A stretch of DNA of 64,000 bases, from assembly GCA_963746825.1 (NCBI GenBank), contig CAVVCU010000005.1, forward strand, positions 744,001 to 808,000, given 5' to 3'. The notes under the pieces are model-generated. The model made no database searches. It was given only the letters and a program-made list of their open reading frames with translations, and was not told where the DNA came from. A program made the translations under genes and the position numbers. This DNA comes from JACVRW01 sp963746825. GTDB taxonomy: Bacteria; Actinomycetota; Thermoleophilia; Solirubrobacterales; Thermoleophilaceae. The first letter of the stretch is position 1, and each line of letters begins with the position of its first letter. Positions 54,840-63,055 of the stretch are shown here, in pieces.

Positions 54840-55571
54840 TCAGTCGCGCGACACGCGGCTGCCCGGCACGATGTCGTCGCGGCCGTCGGCCCAGCGCACC
54901 CAGGCCTTGTGCCCGCCGTCGTAGTCGGGCGCCCAGAGCACGAGCGTCGCCTCCTCGTCCTCCACCCGGCAGGGCTCGTCGCCCTCCTCGTCGAGGCCAC
55001 GCCACAGGCGAACGAACTCGTTGTGCTCCCACTCGTCCCCGATGGTGGTCGGGTCGGTGTGGCCGGGACGGACGACGGTCTCGTGGGGCAGCTCCATGAG
55101 CACGTCCATGATCGACGTCCGCAGGTCGGCGAAGCTGGTGGAGCCCGGGGCGCGCACACCGCCGACCGAGCGCTTGAACAGCGTGTCGCCGGTGAACACC
55201 TCGCTCCCGTTGACCACGAAGTTGAGCATCCCCGCGGTGTGGCCCGGTGTGAGCAGCGTCTCGATGCGCAGGCCGCCGGCCTCCAGCGTGTCGCCGGGCT
55301 CGATCGTGCGGTCGACCCCGCCCAGCAGGTCGGCCTCGATCGGGTGGGCGAGGCGCTCGACGCCCTCCCAGGCGTCGGCGTCGGCCACGTGGTCGTGGTG
55401 GTGATGGGTGAGCAACAGCATCTGCACGTCCAGTCCAAGCCGCTCGGCGGCCTCCACCAGCGGGGCGCACGGGCCTCCGGCGTCGATCACGACCGCGGTC
55501 CCGCCCTCCTCGTCGCCCACGAGGTAGGTGTTGGAGAGCCAGTCGTCCTGCATGGAGCGCTCGATGATCAT
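54840..55571 (-). CDS. Metallo-beta-lactamase-fold hydrolase (glyoxalase II-like)
   Basis: A 243-residue MBL protein. The dinuclear metal motif is LLLTHHHHDHVADADAW; further ligands are TPGHTAGMLNFVV, FTGDTLFKRSVGG and VVRPGHTDPTTIGDEWEHN. A ~45-residue C-terminal extension (ATLVLWAPDYDGGHKAWVRW, ADGRDDIVPGS) follows the hydrolase fold and is unusual for plain glyoxalase II. Possible substrates are S-acyl thioesters or lactones. It is first of the leftward run MBL-258aa-fahA-thrS and divergent from the aminotransferase. Confidence 0.87.
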   Translation of the reverse strand: MIIERSMQDDWLSNTYLVGDEEGGTAVVIDAGGPCAPLVEAAERLGLDVQMLLLTHHHHDHVADADAWEGVERLAHPIEADLLGGVDRTIEPGDTLEAGGLRIETLLTPGHTAGMLNFVVNGSEVFTGDTLFKRSVGGVRAPGSTSFADLRTSIMDVLMELPHETVVRPGHTDPTTIGDEWEHNEFVRLWRGLDEEGDEPCRVEDEEATLVLWAPDYDGGHKAWVRWADGRDDIVPGSRVSRD

Positions 55572-55599
55572 GGGGGCGGAGCCTAGTATCCGGTGCGCA

Positions 55600-56664
55600 T
55601 TGAACGACCTGCGCGCCGAGTTCCCCGTCTGCGAGCGGCTGGCCTACCTCAACGCGGGGACCAACGGCCCGGTTCCGCGGCGGGCGGTCGAGGCGGCCGG
55701 GGAGTCCATTCGCCGGCAGGCCGCGGAGGGCCGAGGCGACTCGGCGTCCTTCGAGGTCAACGGGCAGCGCATCGACCTGCTGCGCGAGCGGATCGCCGGC
55801 CTGTTCGGCTGCGCGAGCGCCGAGCTCGCGCTCACCGGCTCGACCACCGACGGCGTGAACTTGGTCCTCAACGCGCTCGATCTGGGGCCGGGCGACGAGG
55901 TCCTAACCAGCGACGAGGAGCACCCCGGCGTGCTCGCCCCGCTGGGCGGGCTGCGCGAGCGGCGCGGCGTCGAGGTCCGGGTGGTCCCGTTCGACCGGCT
56001 GGGCGAGGAGGTGCGCCCAAAGACGAAGCTGGTGGCGTGCTCGCACGTGTCGTGGGTCAACGGCGCGGTGGTGGACGCGGGCGCGCTGGCCGCCTCCGAC
56101 GCGCTCGTGCTGCTCGACGGCGCCCAGGGCCTGGGCGCCGTGCCCACGCGGGTGTCGGAGCTCGGGTGCGACTTCTACGCCGCCTCCGGGCAGAAGTGGC
56201 TGTGCGGGCCCAACGGCGTCGGCTACCTGTACGTGCGCGGCGAGCTGGCCGCCACGCTGCCGCCCGCGTGGCCCAACTACGGCGTGCTGGAGGACAGCAC
56301 GCGAGCGCTGGAGCTCGACCTCCACCCCGACGCCCGGCGATTCGCCATGGGCTTCCCCGCCGCCCACCAGGTGGAGTGGGCCCTGGCCGCCCTCGACGTG
56401 CTCGAGGAGAGCGGGCTCGATGCGGTCCAGGAGCGCGCCACCGAGTTGGCCGACAGCCTGGCCTCGGCGCTCGGGCCACGCGTCGCGCCGCGCGGGCGCT
56501 CGACGCTGGTGTCCTGGGAGGATGGCGACCCGGAGGCGACGGTGGCCCGGCTGCAGTCGGAGGGGATCATCGTGCGCCACCTGCCCGGCCGCGGGTACGT
56601 GCGGGCCTCGGTGGGCGGGTGGTCGAGCGAGGACGAGCTGGACCGGCTGGTGGCACTGGCCTGA
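55600..56664 (+). CDS. Class-V PLP-dependent aminotransferase / cysteine desulfurase-like protein
   Basis: A 354-residue fold-type-I PLP enzyme: LAYLNAGTNGPVPRRAVEAA, ELALTGSTTDGVNLVLNALD, VACSHVSWVNGAVVDAGALA, LVLLDGAQGLGAVPTRVSEL (PLP Asp and Gln) and the Schiff-base Lys in YAASGQKWLCGPNGVGYLYV. It resembles isopenicillin-N epimerase/ergothioneine EgtE and SufS-like proteins; the substrate is not evident. The TTG at 55600 is chosen because homology begins at NDLRAEFPVC; an in-frame ATG at 55570 would overlap the divergent MBL start codon. Confidence 0.88.
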   Translation: MNDLRAEFPVCERLAYLNAGTNGPVPRRAVEAAGESIRRQAAEGRGDSASFEVNGQRIDLLRERIAGLFGCASAELALTGSTTDGVNLVLNALDLGPGDEVLTSDEEHPGVLAPLGGLRERRGVEVRVVPFDRLGEEVRPKTKLVACSHVSWVNGAVVDAGALAASDALVLLDGAQGLGAVPTRVSELGCDFYAASGQKWLCGPNGVGYLYVRGELAATLPPAWPNYGVLEDSTRALELDLHPDARRFAMGFPAAHQVEWALAALDVLEESGLDAVQERATELADSLASALGPRVAPRGRSTLVSWEDGDPEATVARLQSEGIIVRHLPGRGYVRASVGGWSSEDELDRLVALA

Positions 56665-56684
56665 GGGCGCGTCGGGTCGGTCAC

Positions 56685-56721
56685 GTCCTGACTTTGCCGT
56701 CTATACGACGGTCATCAGGAC
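56685..56721. terminator. Nested inverted repeat between convergent genes
   Basis: GTCCTGA (56685-56691) pairs with TCAGGAC (56715-56721), and inside it CCGTC (56697-56701) pairs with GACGG (56707-56711). The structure sits in the 62-base gap between the convergent aminotransferase and the 78-aa membrane protein, so it may end both transcripts. No U-run follows on either strand, so efficiency is uncertain. Confidence 0.5.
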
Positions 56722-56726
56722 AGCAC

Positions 56727-56963
56727 TCAGTCCGCCAGCACCACGATGCCGAACACGATCGCCGCGACCGTCGTAGCCACTCCGGCCGCCCCGACCACGG
56801 CGAACACCGCCGCCTCCCCCACGCGTCCCGAGCGGCCGAGCTCGAGCGCCCGGACTCCACCCAGGATCGCGAACCCGAAGGCAGCCGGAACCCCGATCCC
56901 GGCGGCCAGCGAGGCCCAGACGACGGTCAGCAGCGCGTCGGTGTCGACGATCGTCGCGATCAT
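56727..56963 (-). CDS. 78-residue two-helix membrane protein coupled to the Pit transporter
   Basis: A small membrane protein: MIATIVDTDALLTVVWASLA, AGIGVPAAFGFAILGGVRAL, ELGRSGRVGEAAVFAVVGAA, GVATTVAAIVFGIVVLAD. Two hydrophobic helices (about 10-35 and 50-77) flank a basic loop. Its ATG overlaps the pit stop (ATGA), so it is made with the phosphate transporter and may be an accessory or stabilising subunit. No named family recognised. Confidence 0.72.
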   Translation of the reverse strand: MIATIVDTDALLTVVWASLAAGIGVPAAFGFAILGGVRALELGRSGRVGEAAVFAVVGAAGVATTVAAIVFGIVVLAD

Positions 56964-58078
56964 GCCTCGGACGCCGCCGTGGCCACCGGGCCGCCGTGGC
57001 GCGCCCGCCGCGAGAACAGCACCGCCGAGGCGGCCACGATGAACGCGGACACGATCACGGGCCCGGCGGCGCCGGTGCCGAACGCGCGCGTGATCCCGTA
57101 GGTGAGGGCCCCGATCCCCGCCGACGCGGGCAGGGTCACGATCCACGCGGCGACGATGTTGCCGGCCACTCCCCAGCGCACCGCCGAGAGACGCTTGGCG
57201 GCGCCCGACCCGATCACCGCGCCGGAGATGGTGTGTGTGGTCGATAGGGGGAAGCCGACGTTGGACGAGGCTAGGATCACCGCCGCGCCGGCGCCCTGCG
57301 CGGCGAAGCCCTGGGCCGTGTCCATCTTGTGGATGCGGCTCCCCATCGTCTTGATGATGCGCCAGCCGCCGGCGTAGGTGCCCGCCGCGATCGCCGCCGC
57401 CGCGGACACGATCACCCACGTCGGGGGCGTTGGGTCGGAGGCCGGAAGCGAGCCGTAGGCCACGAGGGCCAGCGCGATCACGCCCATCGTCTTCTGGGCG
57501 TCGTTGGTGCCGTGCGCCAGGGCGAGCAGTCCCCCGGAGATCACCTGGCCGCCGCGAAACCCCCTGGTCACCGGCTTGGGCCGCAGCCGCCCGACGATCC
57601 GGTAGAGCGCGATGATCGCCGCGCCCCCGATCACGAACGCAAGCAATGGGGCGACGACGGCCGGGATCATCACCTTTCCCACGATCCCCTCCCCGAAGAA
57701 GATCGCCCCGGGGCCCTCGGCCACGAGCATCGCCCCGACGATGCCTCCGATCAGCGCGTGTGACGAGCTCGAGGGCAGCCCGAAGTACCAAGTGATCAGG
57801 TTCCACGCGATCGCCCCCACGAGGCCCCCGAACACCACGAGCAGAGTGATGGCGCCGGGGTCGACGACATCGCTGGCCACGGTGGCCGCCACCTGGAGCG
57901 AGATGAAGGCGCCGACGAAGTTCAGCACCGCCGCGTAGCCGACCGCGATGCGCGGGGCCATCGCGCGGGTGGAGATCGAGGTGGCCACCACGTTGGCGGT
58001 GTCGTGGAAGCCGTTGGTGAAGTCGAAGGCCAGGGCCGTCGCCACCACGATGATGACGGTGAGAAGCTCGCCCTCCAC
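56960..58078 (-). CDS. pit: Low-affinity inorganic phosphate transporter (PiT family)
   Basis: A 372-residue permease with about ten helices. The two PiT signature repeats are visible: FDFTNGFHDTANVVATSIST near the N-terminus and LALAHGTNDAQKTMGVIALA in the second half; GLPSSSSHALIGGIVGAMLV and GFPLSTTHTISGAVIGSGAA are the paired re-entrant hairpin regions. It imports metal-phosphate using a cation gradient. GTG start at 58078, 14 bases after the DUF47 stop, the usual pairing of a PhoU-like DUF47 protein and PiT. Confidence 0.95.
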   Translation of the reverse strand: MEGELLTVIIVVATALAFDFTNGFHDTANVVATSISTRAMAPRIAVGYAAVLNFVGAFISLQVAATVASDVVDPGAITLLVVFGGLVGAIAWNLITWYFGLPSSSSHALIGGIVGAMLVAEGPGAIFFGEGIVGKVMIPAVVAPLLAFVIGGAAIIALYRIVGRLRPKPVTRGFRGGQVISGGLLALAHGTNDAQKTMGVIALALVAYGSLPASDPTPPTWVIVSAAAAIAAGTYAGGWRIIKTMGSRIHKMDTAQGFAAQGAGAAVILASSNVGFPLSTTHTISGAVIGSGAAKRLSAVRWGVAGNIVAAWIVTLPASAGIGALTYGITRAFGTGAAGPVIVSAFIVAASAVLFSRRARHGGPVATAASEA

Positions 58079-58092
58079 CTAGAGGCCCGGGC

Positions 58093-58716
58093 TCAAGAGT
58101 TCTTGATGACGATGCCTTCGAGGATGTTGGCCACTCGCTCGCATGAGTCGATGGCCTCCTCGAGGCGCTCGAAGATGTCCTTCCAGCGGATCACCACCAT
58201 CGGGTCGATCCCGTTGTTGAACAGGGAGGCGATCGCCTCCCGGGTGATCCGGTCCCCGTCGTTCTCGAGCCTGTTGATCTCGACGGTGTAGTGGGAGATG
58301 TCCTTGAAGCCGCGCAGCCGCGGCATGGCCTCGGCGATCTGGCGCGCGCACGCGTGTAGTACCCGGGCCAGCTCCTGCGACTGGACCATCGGCGCCTCGA
58401 TGTTGTAGAGCCCGAGGTAGTCGGCTACCTCCTCGGTGTAGTCGACCACGTCGTCGAGGGCCGACGCCAGCTCGTAGATGTCCTCCCGGTCGATGGGGGT
58501 CACGAACGTCTGGTTGAGGCGCTGGATGATGTCGTGGGTGACGCGGTCCCCGTCCTGTTCGCAGATCAGGATGTCGCGAGCCAATTCGTTGCGCTCGGGG
58601 AAGTCCCGCAGCATCTCCTCGAGCAGGCCGGCGGCCCGCAGGATGTTGCCGCCCGCCTCCTCGAACAAGTCGAAGAACTCGCGGTCACGCGGGGCTAGGA
58701 CGCTGGACAGGCGCAC
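58093..58716 (-). CDS. DUF47-family PhoU-like regulator of the PiT transporter
   Basis: A 207-residue all-helical PhoU-like protein: RDREFFDLFEEAGGNILRAA, ILICEQDGDRVTHDIIQRLN, TPIDREDIYELASALDDVVD and EINRLENDGDRITREAIASL. The two E-x-x-x-D-x-x-x-D/H metal-cluster motifs (CEQDGDRVTHD, LENDGDRITRE) are the family marks. It is paired with pit 14 bases downstream and presumably tunes or gates phosphate uptake. GTG start. Confidence 0.93.
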   Translation of the reverse strand: MRLSSVLAPRDREFFDLFEEAGGNILRAAGLLEEMLRDFPERNELARDILICEQDGDRVTHDIIQRLNQTFVTPIDREDIYELASALDDVVDYTEEVADYLGLYNIEAPMVQSQELARVLHACARQIAEAMPRLRGFKDISHYTVEINRLENDGDRITREAIASLFNNGIDPMVVIRWKDIFERLEEAIDSCERVANILEGIVIKNS

Positions 58717-58734
58717 CGAGCCGTCACCGTACCA

Positions 58735-59397
58735 TCAGGACACGTCGAAACGGGACTGTTCGATCCGCTTGGCCGGCAGCTCGCCGACCCTCTCCCGGAC
58801 GGCCGCCGCGGAGGCCCGCCAGTCGTACTCCACCCGGCGCAGCTCGGCGCGCCCGTCGTCGTGGAGAACGGCGTAGGCCGCCCGCCGGTCGCCGTCCAGC
58901 GGGATCCCCACGCTGCCCGGGTTGAGCAGGCCGACACCGCCGGGCCCCTCGCGCTCGAACTGGACGTGGGTGTGGCCGAACACGACACGCTCGGCCTCGA
59001 CTCCAGCGATCAACTCGGCGTCCTCGTCGGCGGGGTCCGCGCCGAAGCTCTGCATGTCCGAGTGCGGCGAGGCATGGCAGTAGAGAACGCCGTCCCGCGT
59101 GGTGGTCTCCGGCAAGCCGGCGAGCCAGGTCACGAGGTCACCGCCGAGAGCCTCACGAGCTTTCTCGAGCATCGGGCGAATCGGGTCTGGGGCGTCGGCG
59201 TCGTCGACCAGCCATCGATCCACGTTCCCGCGGATCCACTCGGCATCCAGCTGCGTGAGGCGATCGATCGTCTCGCGTGGCCAGGCGCCGAAGGTCGCGT
59301 AGTCGCCGCCCAGCAGGAAGCGGTCCGCGGGGCAGTCGGCCAGCACGGCCTCGAGCGCCGGGAGGTTTCCGTGCACGTCGTAGAGCAGCGCCAGCAC
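58735..59397 (-). CDS. Calcineurin-like metallophosphoesterase (YfcE/MJ0936 type)
   Basis: A 220-residue phosphoesterase with all metal motifs: LLYDVHGNLPALEAVLAD (the first motif as D-x-H), FLLGGDYATFG, RGNVDRWL, LYCHASPHSD and VVFGHTHVQFEREGPGG, then LLNPGSVGIPLDGD. Members cleave phosphodiesters such as cyclic nucleotides or small model substrates. It lies 11 bases after the REC-GGDEF-EAL gene on the same strand, so a link with cyclic-dinucleotide signalling is possible but unproven. Confidence 0.92.
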   Translation of the reverse strand: MLALLYDVHGNLPALEAVLADCPADRFLLGGDYATFGAWPRETIDRLTQLDAEWIRGNVDRWLVDDADAPDPIRPMLEKAREALGGDLVTWLAGLPETTTRDGVLYCHASPHSDMQSFGADPADEDAELIAGVEAERVVFGHTHVQFEREGPGGVGLLNPGSVGIPLDGDRRAAYAVLHDDGRAELRRVEYDWRASAAAVRERVGELPAKRIEQSRFDVS

Positions 59398-59408
59398 GGC
59401 GCCGCACG

Positions 59409-61151
59409 TTACACGCGCAGGAGGGGCTCGATCAGCTCGGGCTCGTGCGGGCGCGCGAGGAAGAAACCCTGCGCCGAATCGCAGCCCATGTCGATGATCG
59501 AGTCGAGCTGCTCGCGGGTCTCGATGCCCTCGGCCACGGAGTGCAGGCCCAGCGCCTGCGCCACTCCGACCACCGCGGTGAACAGGCGCCGCGCACGCTC
59601 TCCCGAGTCGAGGCGCGCGACGAACGACCGGTCGATCTTGAGCTTGTCGAGCGGGTACTGATCGAGCACCGACAGCGACGAGTAGCCGGTGCCGAAGTCG
59701 TCGAGGCTGAGGCTGACGCCGAGCTCACGCAGCGCGGCCAGCGCCGCGACACTCGTCTCGAGGTCGTCGACGAAGCTGGTCTCCGTGAGCTCGAGGCACA
59801 GCGCGCCGGCCTCGATCCCGCTCTCCTCGAGGGCGCGGCGGACGGTCGCGGTCAGGTCCGCATCCAGGAGCTGACGAGCCGAGAGGTTGACGTTGGCGCT
59901 CAGGTGCGGTCCGCAGGCGCCGGTCTCGCGCCAGCGCGCGAGCTGGCGGCACGACTCGCCGAGCACCCATTCCCCAATGGGAACGATCAGCCCGCTCTGC
60001 TCCGCGAAGGGGATGAACTCGCCGGGGCCGAGCAGGCCCCGTTCGGGGTGGTGCCAGCGCAGGAGCGCCTCGACGGCGACCACCCCGCCGCCGTGAACGT
60101 CAATCTCGGGCTGATAGAAGAGGCGGAACTCGTCGCGCTCGAGCGCGTGGCGAAGCTCGCCCTCCAGATCGGGCCGCGAGGCGCTCACCACCTCCTGGTC
60201 GGGATGGAAGAGCTCCCAGCGGGTGCCGCGGCGCTTGGCCACGTACATGGTCTGGTCGGCGTCGCGCACGATCGCCTCCGCGGGGCGTGACCGGTCAGCG
60301 GCCACCGCGATGCCGATGCTCGCCCCCACGTGGAGCTGGTGCCCGTCGAGGTAGAAGGGCTCGGCCAGGGAGCCGGCAATCCGCTCGGCCACCACGATCG
60401 CATCGGCCTCGTCGCCGATGTCGTCGCACAGCACCATGAACTCGTCGCCGCCGAAGCGGGCGACGGTGTCGCTCGGGCGCAGGAGAGCCCGCAGGCGTTG
60501 GCCCGCCTCAACCAGCAGTCGGTCGCCCACGTCGTGGCCCATGCTGTCGTTCACGACCTTGAAGCGGTCGAGATCGAGGAAGAGGACCGCGCAGGCCTGC
60601 GCGCGTCGCTCCACTCGCGCCAGCGTCATGCGCAGGCGGTCGAGGAACAGCGAGCGGTTGGGGAGGCCGGTCAGCGCGTCGTGTGTGGCCTGGTGAGCAA
60701 GCTCGAGCTCCGCCCGCTTGCGCTCCACCGCGTAGCGGATGGCCCGGCCCAGCAGGTGACCGTCGGCGTGGCGCTTGACCAGGTAGTCCTGAGCGCCCTC
60801 GTGCACGGCCTGAACCGCCACCTCCTCGTTCTCCTCGCCGCTGAGCACCACGATCGGCACCTGGGGCGCGCGGCCGCGCACCGCCTGGAGCCCCTCGAGG
60901 CCCGTGGCGTCGGGAAGCGAGAGGTCGAGCAGGATGCATCCGAGATCCTCGTCCACGAGCGCCGCCTTGGCCTCGGCGATCGACCCGCAATGGTCGATCA
61001 CCACCGAATCACCGAGCTCCTCGAGCAACAGGTGACGTACCAGCAGGGCGTACTCCGGGCTGTCCTCTATGAGGGCCAGCCGAAGGGGACGATCACTCGA
61101 CGGCCCCGGAGCTAGCCTGAGGGGGCCTGCGGACAGGGGATCTGTACTCAT
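59409..61151 (-). CDS. REC-GGDEF-EAL signalling protein (cyclic di-GMP turnover)
   Basis: A 580-residue response regulator. Residues ~22-140 are a receiver (RLALIEDSPEYALLVRHLLL; phospho-acceptor in LDLSLPDATGLEG; LVKRHADGH). Residues ~155-315 are a GGDEF domain with an intact active site (VARFGGDEFMVLCDDIGDEA). Residues ~330-575 are an EAL domain (VAVEALLRWHHPERGLLGPG, LSANVNLSARQLLDADLTAT, LCLELTETSFVDD, LSLDDFGTGYSSLSVLDQYP, KIDRSFVARL, VAEGIETREQL). Both catalytic domains keep key residues, so it could make and degrade c-di-GMP. The ATG at 61151 is chosen because upstream sequence lacks receiver homology. The cognate kinase is not adjacent. Confidence 0.93.
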   Translation of the reverse strand: MSTDPLSAGPLRLAPGPSSDRPLRLALIEDSPEYALLVRHLLLEELGDSVVIDHCGSIAEAKAALVDEDLGCILLDLSLPDATGLEGLQAVRGRAPQVPIVVLSGEENEEVAVQAVHEGAQDYLVKRHADGHLLGRAIRYAVERKRAELELAHQATHDALTGLPNRSLFLDRLRMTLARVERRAQACAVLFLDLDRFKVVNDSMGHDVGDRLLVEAGQRLRALLRPSDTVARFGGDEFMVLCDDIGDEADAIVVAERIAGSLAEPFYLDGHQLHVGASIGIAVAADRSRPAEAIVRDADQTMYVAKRRGTRWELFHPDQEVVSASRPDLEGELRHALERDEFRLFYQPEIDVHGGGVVAVEALLRWHHPERGLLGPGEFIPFAEQSGLIVPIGEWVLGESCRQLARWRETGACGPHLSANVNLSARQLLDADLTATVRRALEESGIEAGALCLELTETSFVDDLETSVAALAALRELGVSLSLDDFGTGYSSLSVLDQYPLDKLKIDRSFVARLDSGERARRLFTAVVGVAQALGLHSVAEGIETREQLDSIIDMGCDSAQGFFLARPHEPELIEPLLRV

Positions 61152-61217
61152 CGCCCCCCTACTCGGACCCCCGGGCTGGATACTTGAGCCGCAGCGGACT
61201 GGCCTAGCCTTGCGCCC

Positions 61218-61619
61218 ATGCCCAGGGCCGCCGTCGTCGCGCTCGTGTTCGCCTTCGCCGTGGCGGCGGGATGCGGTGGCGAGGAGAGAGAGAAGCAGCG
61301 GGTGAGCGGCACTCCCGACCCGGTCCACGTCCGCGAGGTCGAGCGCGACCCCTACGCGATCACCTGCGCCGACCTGTCGCGCCAGACGCTGCACCCCGAG
61401 AGCGCGAAGCTGGTGATCCGCGCAGAGTTCGCGCTGGCCCAGGTGCCCGAGCTGCGCAGAGTGGTGGCCAAGGAGACCCTGAACCGGACGGGCCGCAGCG
61501 TCTACTACGCGCTGACCGAGGTATGCAAGGGCCGCCGGCCCTCGTTTGAGCCGGGACGGCTGGCCGTGGCCGGAGTGCTGGACGGCAAGTACCGGGCGGC
61601 GAGGAACCGGCCGGGCTGA
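61218..61619 (+). CDS. Small secreted lipoprotein
   Basis: A 133-residue protein with a lipoprotein signal: hydrophobic MPRAAVVALVFAFAVAAGCG, lipobox VAAGC with lipidated Cys19. The mature part (YAITCADLSRQTLHPESAKL, FALAQVPELRRVVAKETLNR, SVYYALTEVCKGRR) has two further Cys that could pair. No known domain. The same basic layout (DPYAITCxDLxxQ, SxYYALxEVCKG) looks like a conserved actinobacterial family, but I cannot name it. It is divergent from the REC-GGDEF-EAL gene. Confidence 0.7.
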   Translation: MPRAAVVALVFAFAVAAGCGGEEREKQRVSGTPDPVHVREVERDPYAITCADLSRQTLHPESAKLVIRAEFALAQVPELRRVVAKETLNRTGRSVYYALTEVCKGRRPSFEPGRLAVAGVLDGKYRAARNRPG

Positions 61620-61629
61620 GCCTCGGCGA

Positions 61630-62109
61630 TCAGTCGAGCGCGACGCCGCGCAGCGGCACGGGCGACGACTGGGCGATCGACGTGGTGGTCTGTCCAAGGG
61701 TGGCGAAGCGGTCGATCACCTCCTCGAGGTGCTCGACGGAGCGAACGTGGGCGGTCATCACGAAGCAGTCGTCACCCGTCACACGGCGGCACTCGACCAC
61801 CTCGGGCGTGCCCTGCGCGACCTCGGCCACCTGGCGGATCAGCTTGGGAGCAGGGCGAACGCGGATCACCGTCGTCAGTTGATAGCCGAGCGCGCGCGGG
61901 TCGATCTCGACCCGGTAGCCGGTGATCACCCCGTCGCGCTCGAGGCGCTGAAGGCGCTCCGCAACCGCCGGGGACGACATGCCCACCCGCCGGCCAAGCT
62001 CGGCCAGGCTCAGCCGCGCGTCGACCTGTAGCTCGCTGAGCAGCCGGCGATTGGTCTCGTCGAGAACGGCGTCGGCCAAGTAGCCGTTTTGCCTTTGTTT
62101 GATAGCCAC
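61630..62109 (-). CDS. Lrp/AsnC-family transcriptional regulator
   Basis: About 159 residues: an N-terminal winged HTH (AVLDETNRRLLSELQVDARL, SLAELGRRVGMSSPAVAERL, QRLERDGVITGYRVEIDPRA) and a RAM ligand-binding domain (TTVIRVRPAPKLIRQVAEVA, VECRRVTGDDCFVMTAHVRS, VEHLEEVIDRFATLGQTTTS). It is divergent from an EamA-type exporter, the common pairing in which Lrp senses an amino acid and induces its export. The GTG at 62109 is my choice; a TTG at 62145 would add 12 residues. Neither has a clear ribosome site. Confidence 0.9.
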   Translation of the reverse strand: MAIKQRQNGYLADAVLDETNRRLLSELQVDARLSLAELGRRVGMSSPAVAERLQRLERDGVITGYRVEIDPRALGYQLTTVIRVRPAPKLIRQVAEVAQGTPEVVECRRVTGDDCFVMTAHVRSVEHLEEVIDRFATLGQTTTSIAQSSPVPLRGVALD

Positions 62110-62174
62110 AATGCGGACGATACGTTCGATTGCTTCTGTCCGCAAGGCAGAATTGCCGACATCCTTCGGCGGCC
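62110..62174. promoter_or_regulatory. Divergent lrp-eamA control region with inverted repeats
   Basis: Contains GGCA-GAAT-TGCC (62146-62157) and a wider GCGGAC/GTCCGC repeat (62113-62118 and 62138-62143). Lrp-family proteins bind degenerate, spaced palindromes of this kind between themselves and the target gene. The AT-richer CGATACGTTCGATTGCTT (62118-62135) could hold promoter elements. Binding is inferred. Confidence 0.4.
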
Positions 62175-63020
62175 ATGCTCCCGACCGGCCTGCCGCCCCA
62201 TCTGTACTTCCTGGTCAGCGCGATCTTCCACTCACTCGGGCCGTCGTTCGCGGTTCTGCTCTTCGCCCGAGTCGAGGTGCTGGGGGTGGCGTGGCTGCGG
62301 ATCGCCTCGGCCGCGGCCTTCTTCGCGCTGTGGCGGCGGCCGTGGCGCGTCCTGCTGAGCATCGACCGCGACGGGCGCCGGCTGTTGATCGCCTGGGGCG
62401 TGGTGCTGGCCGTGATGAACGCCTGCTTCTACAGCGCCATCGACCGGCTGCCGCTGGGAACCGTCGCGACGATCGAGTTCCTTCCGGTGATCGCCCTGGC
62501 CGCGTTCGGGGCGCGCACCCCGCGCAACATCGGGGCGCTCGGGCTGGCCGTGAGCGGCGTCTATCTGCTGATCGACGTGCGGCTCGACGGCGAGCCCGTC
62601 GGCGTGGCCTTCGCGATCGCCAACGCGCTCTGCTTCGCGCTCTACATCGTGCTGGCCGACCGGATGGCCAAGCGGGCCGAGGTGAGCGGAATCGACGCCC
62701 TTGGCGCCGCCATGCTGATCGCCCTCGTGGCGGTCACGCCGATGGGCGGCTGGCAGGCCGCCGGCGCGTTCCTCGAGCCGTTGGTCCTCCTCGCCGCCAT
62801 CGGGGTGGGTCTCTCCTCGTCGGTGATCCCCTACGTCTCCGACCAGCTGGCAATGGCACGCCTGCCCCGCGCGACCTACGCGCTGATGATCTCCCTCCTG
62901 CCCGCCTTCGCCGTGCTGATCGGCGTGATCGTGCTGGGCCAGATCCCCACTTGGCCGGAGGTGGGCGGCGTGGGCCTGGTGGTGGCCGGGGTGGCGCTGC
63001 ACCGCCAGTCCGAGACTTGA
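62175..63020 (+). CDS. EamA/DMT-family transporter (RhtA-like exporter)
   Basis: A 281-residue protein with ten hydrophobic helices in two EamA repeats: LVSAIFHSLGPSFAVLLF, VEVLGVAWLRIASAAAFFAL, LLIAWGVVLAVMNACFYSAI, PLGTVATIEFLPVIALAAFG, and in the second half AIANALCFALYIVLADRMAK, AIGVGLSSSVIPYVSDQLAM and TYALMISLLPAFAVLIGVIV. The pattern fits the RhtA-type drug/metabolite exporters of amino acids such as threonine and homoserine. The divergent Lrp gene supports amino-acid export. The ATG at 62175 is chosen at the first helix. Confidence 0.9.
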   Translation: MLPTGLPPHLYFLVSAIFHSLGPSFAVLLFARVEVLGVAWLRIASAAAFFALWRRPWRVLLSIDRDGRRLLIAWGVVLAVMNACFYSAIDRLPLGTVATIEFLPVIALAAFGARTPRNIGALGLAVSGVYLLIDVRLDGEPVGVAFAIANALCFALYIVLADRMAKRAEVSGIDALGAAMLIALVAVTPMGGWQAAGAFLEPLVLLAAIGVGLSSSVIPYVSDQLAMARLPRATYALMISLLPAFAVLIGVIVLGQIPTWPEVGGVGLVVAGVALHRQSET

Positions 63021-63038
63021 CCTCAAGCGCGGTTGAGG
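63021..63038 (+). terminator. Possible hairpin terminator after the EamA gene
   Basis: CCTCAA-GCGCGG-TTGAGG directly after the EamA stop: a 6-bp stem and 6-base loop. There is no U-run, and the next gene starts 18 bases later, so it may be only a weak attenuator or a chance repeat. Confidence 0.35.
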
Positions 63039-63055
63039 CCCTAGCCTCGCCGCCG

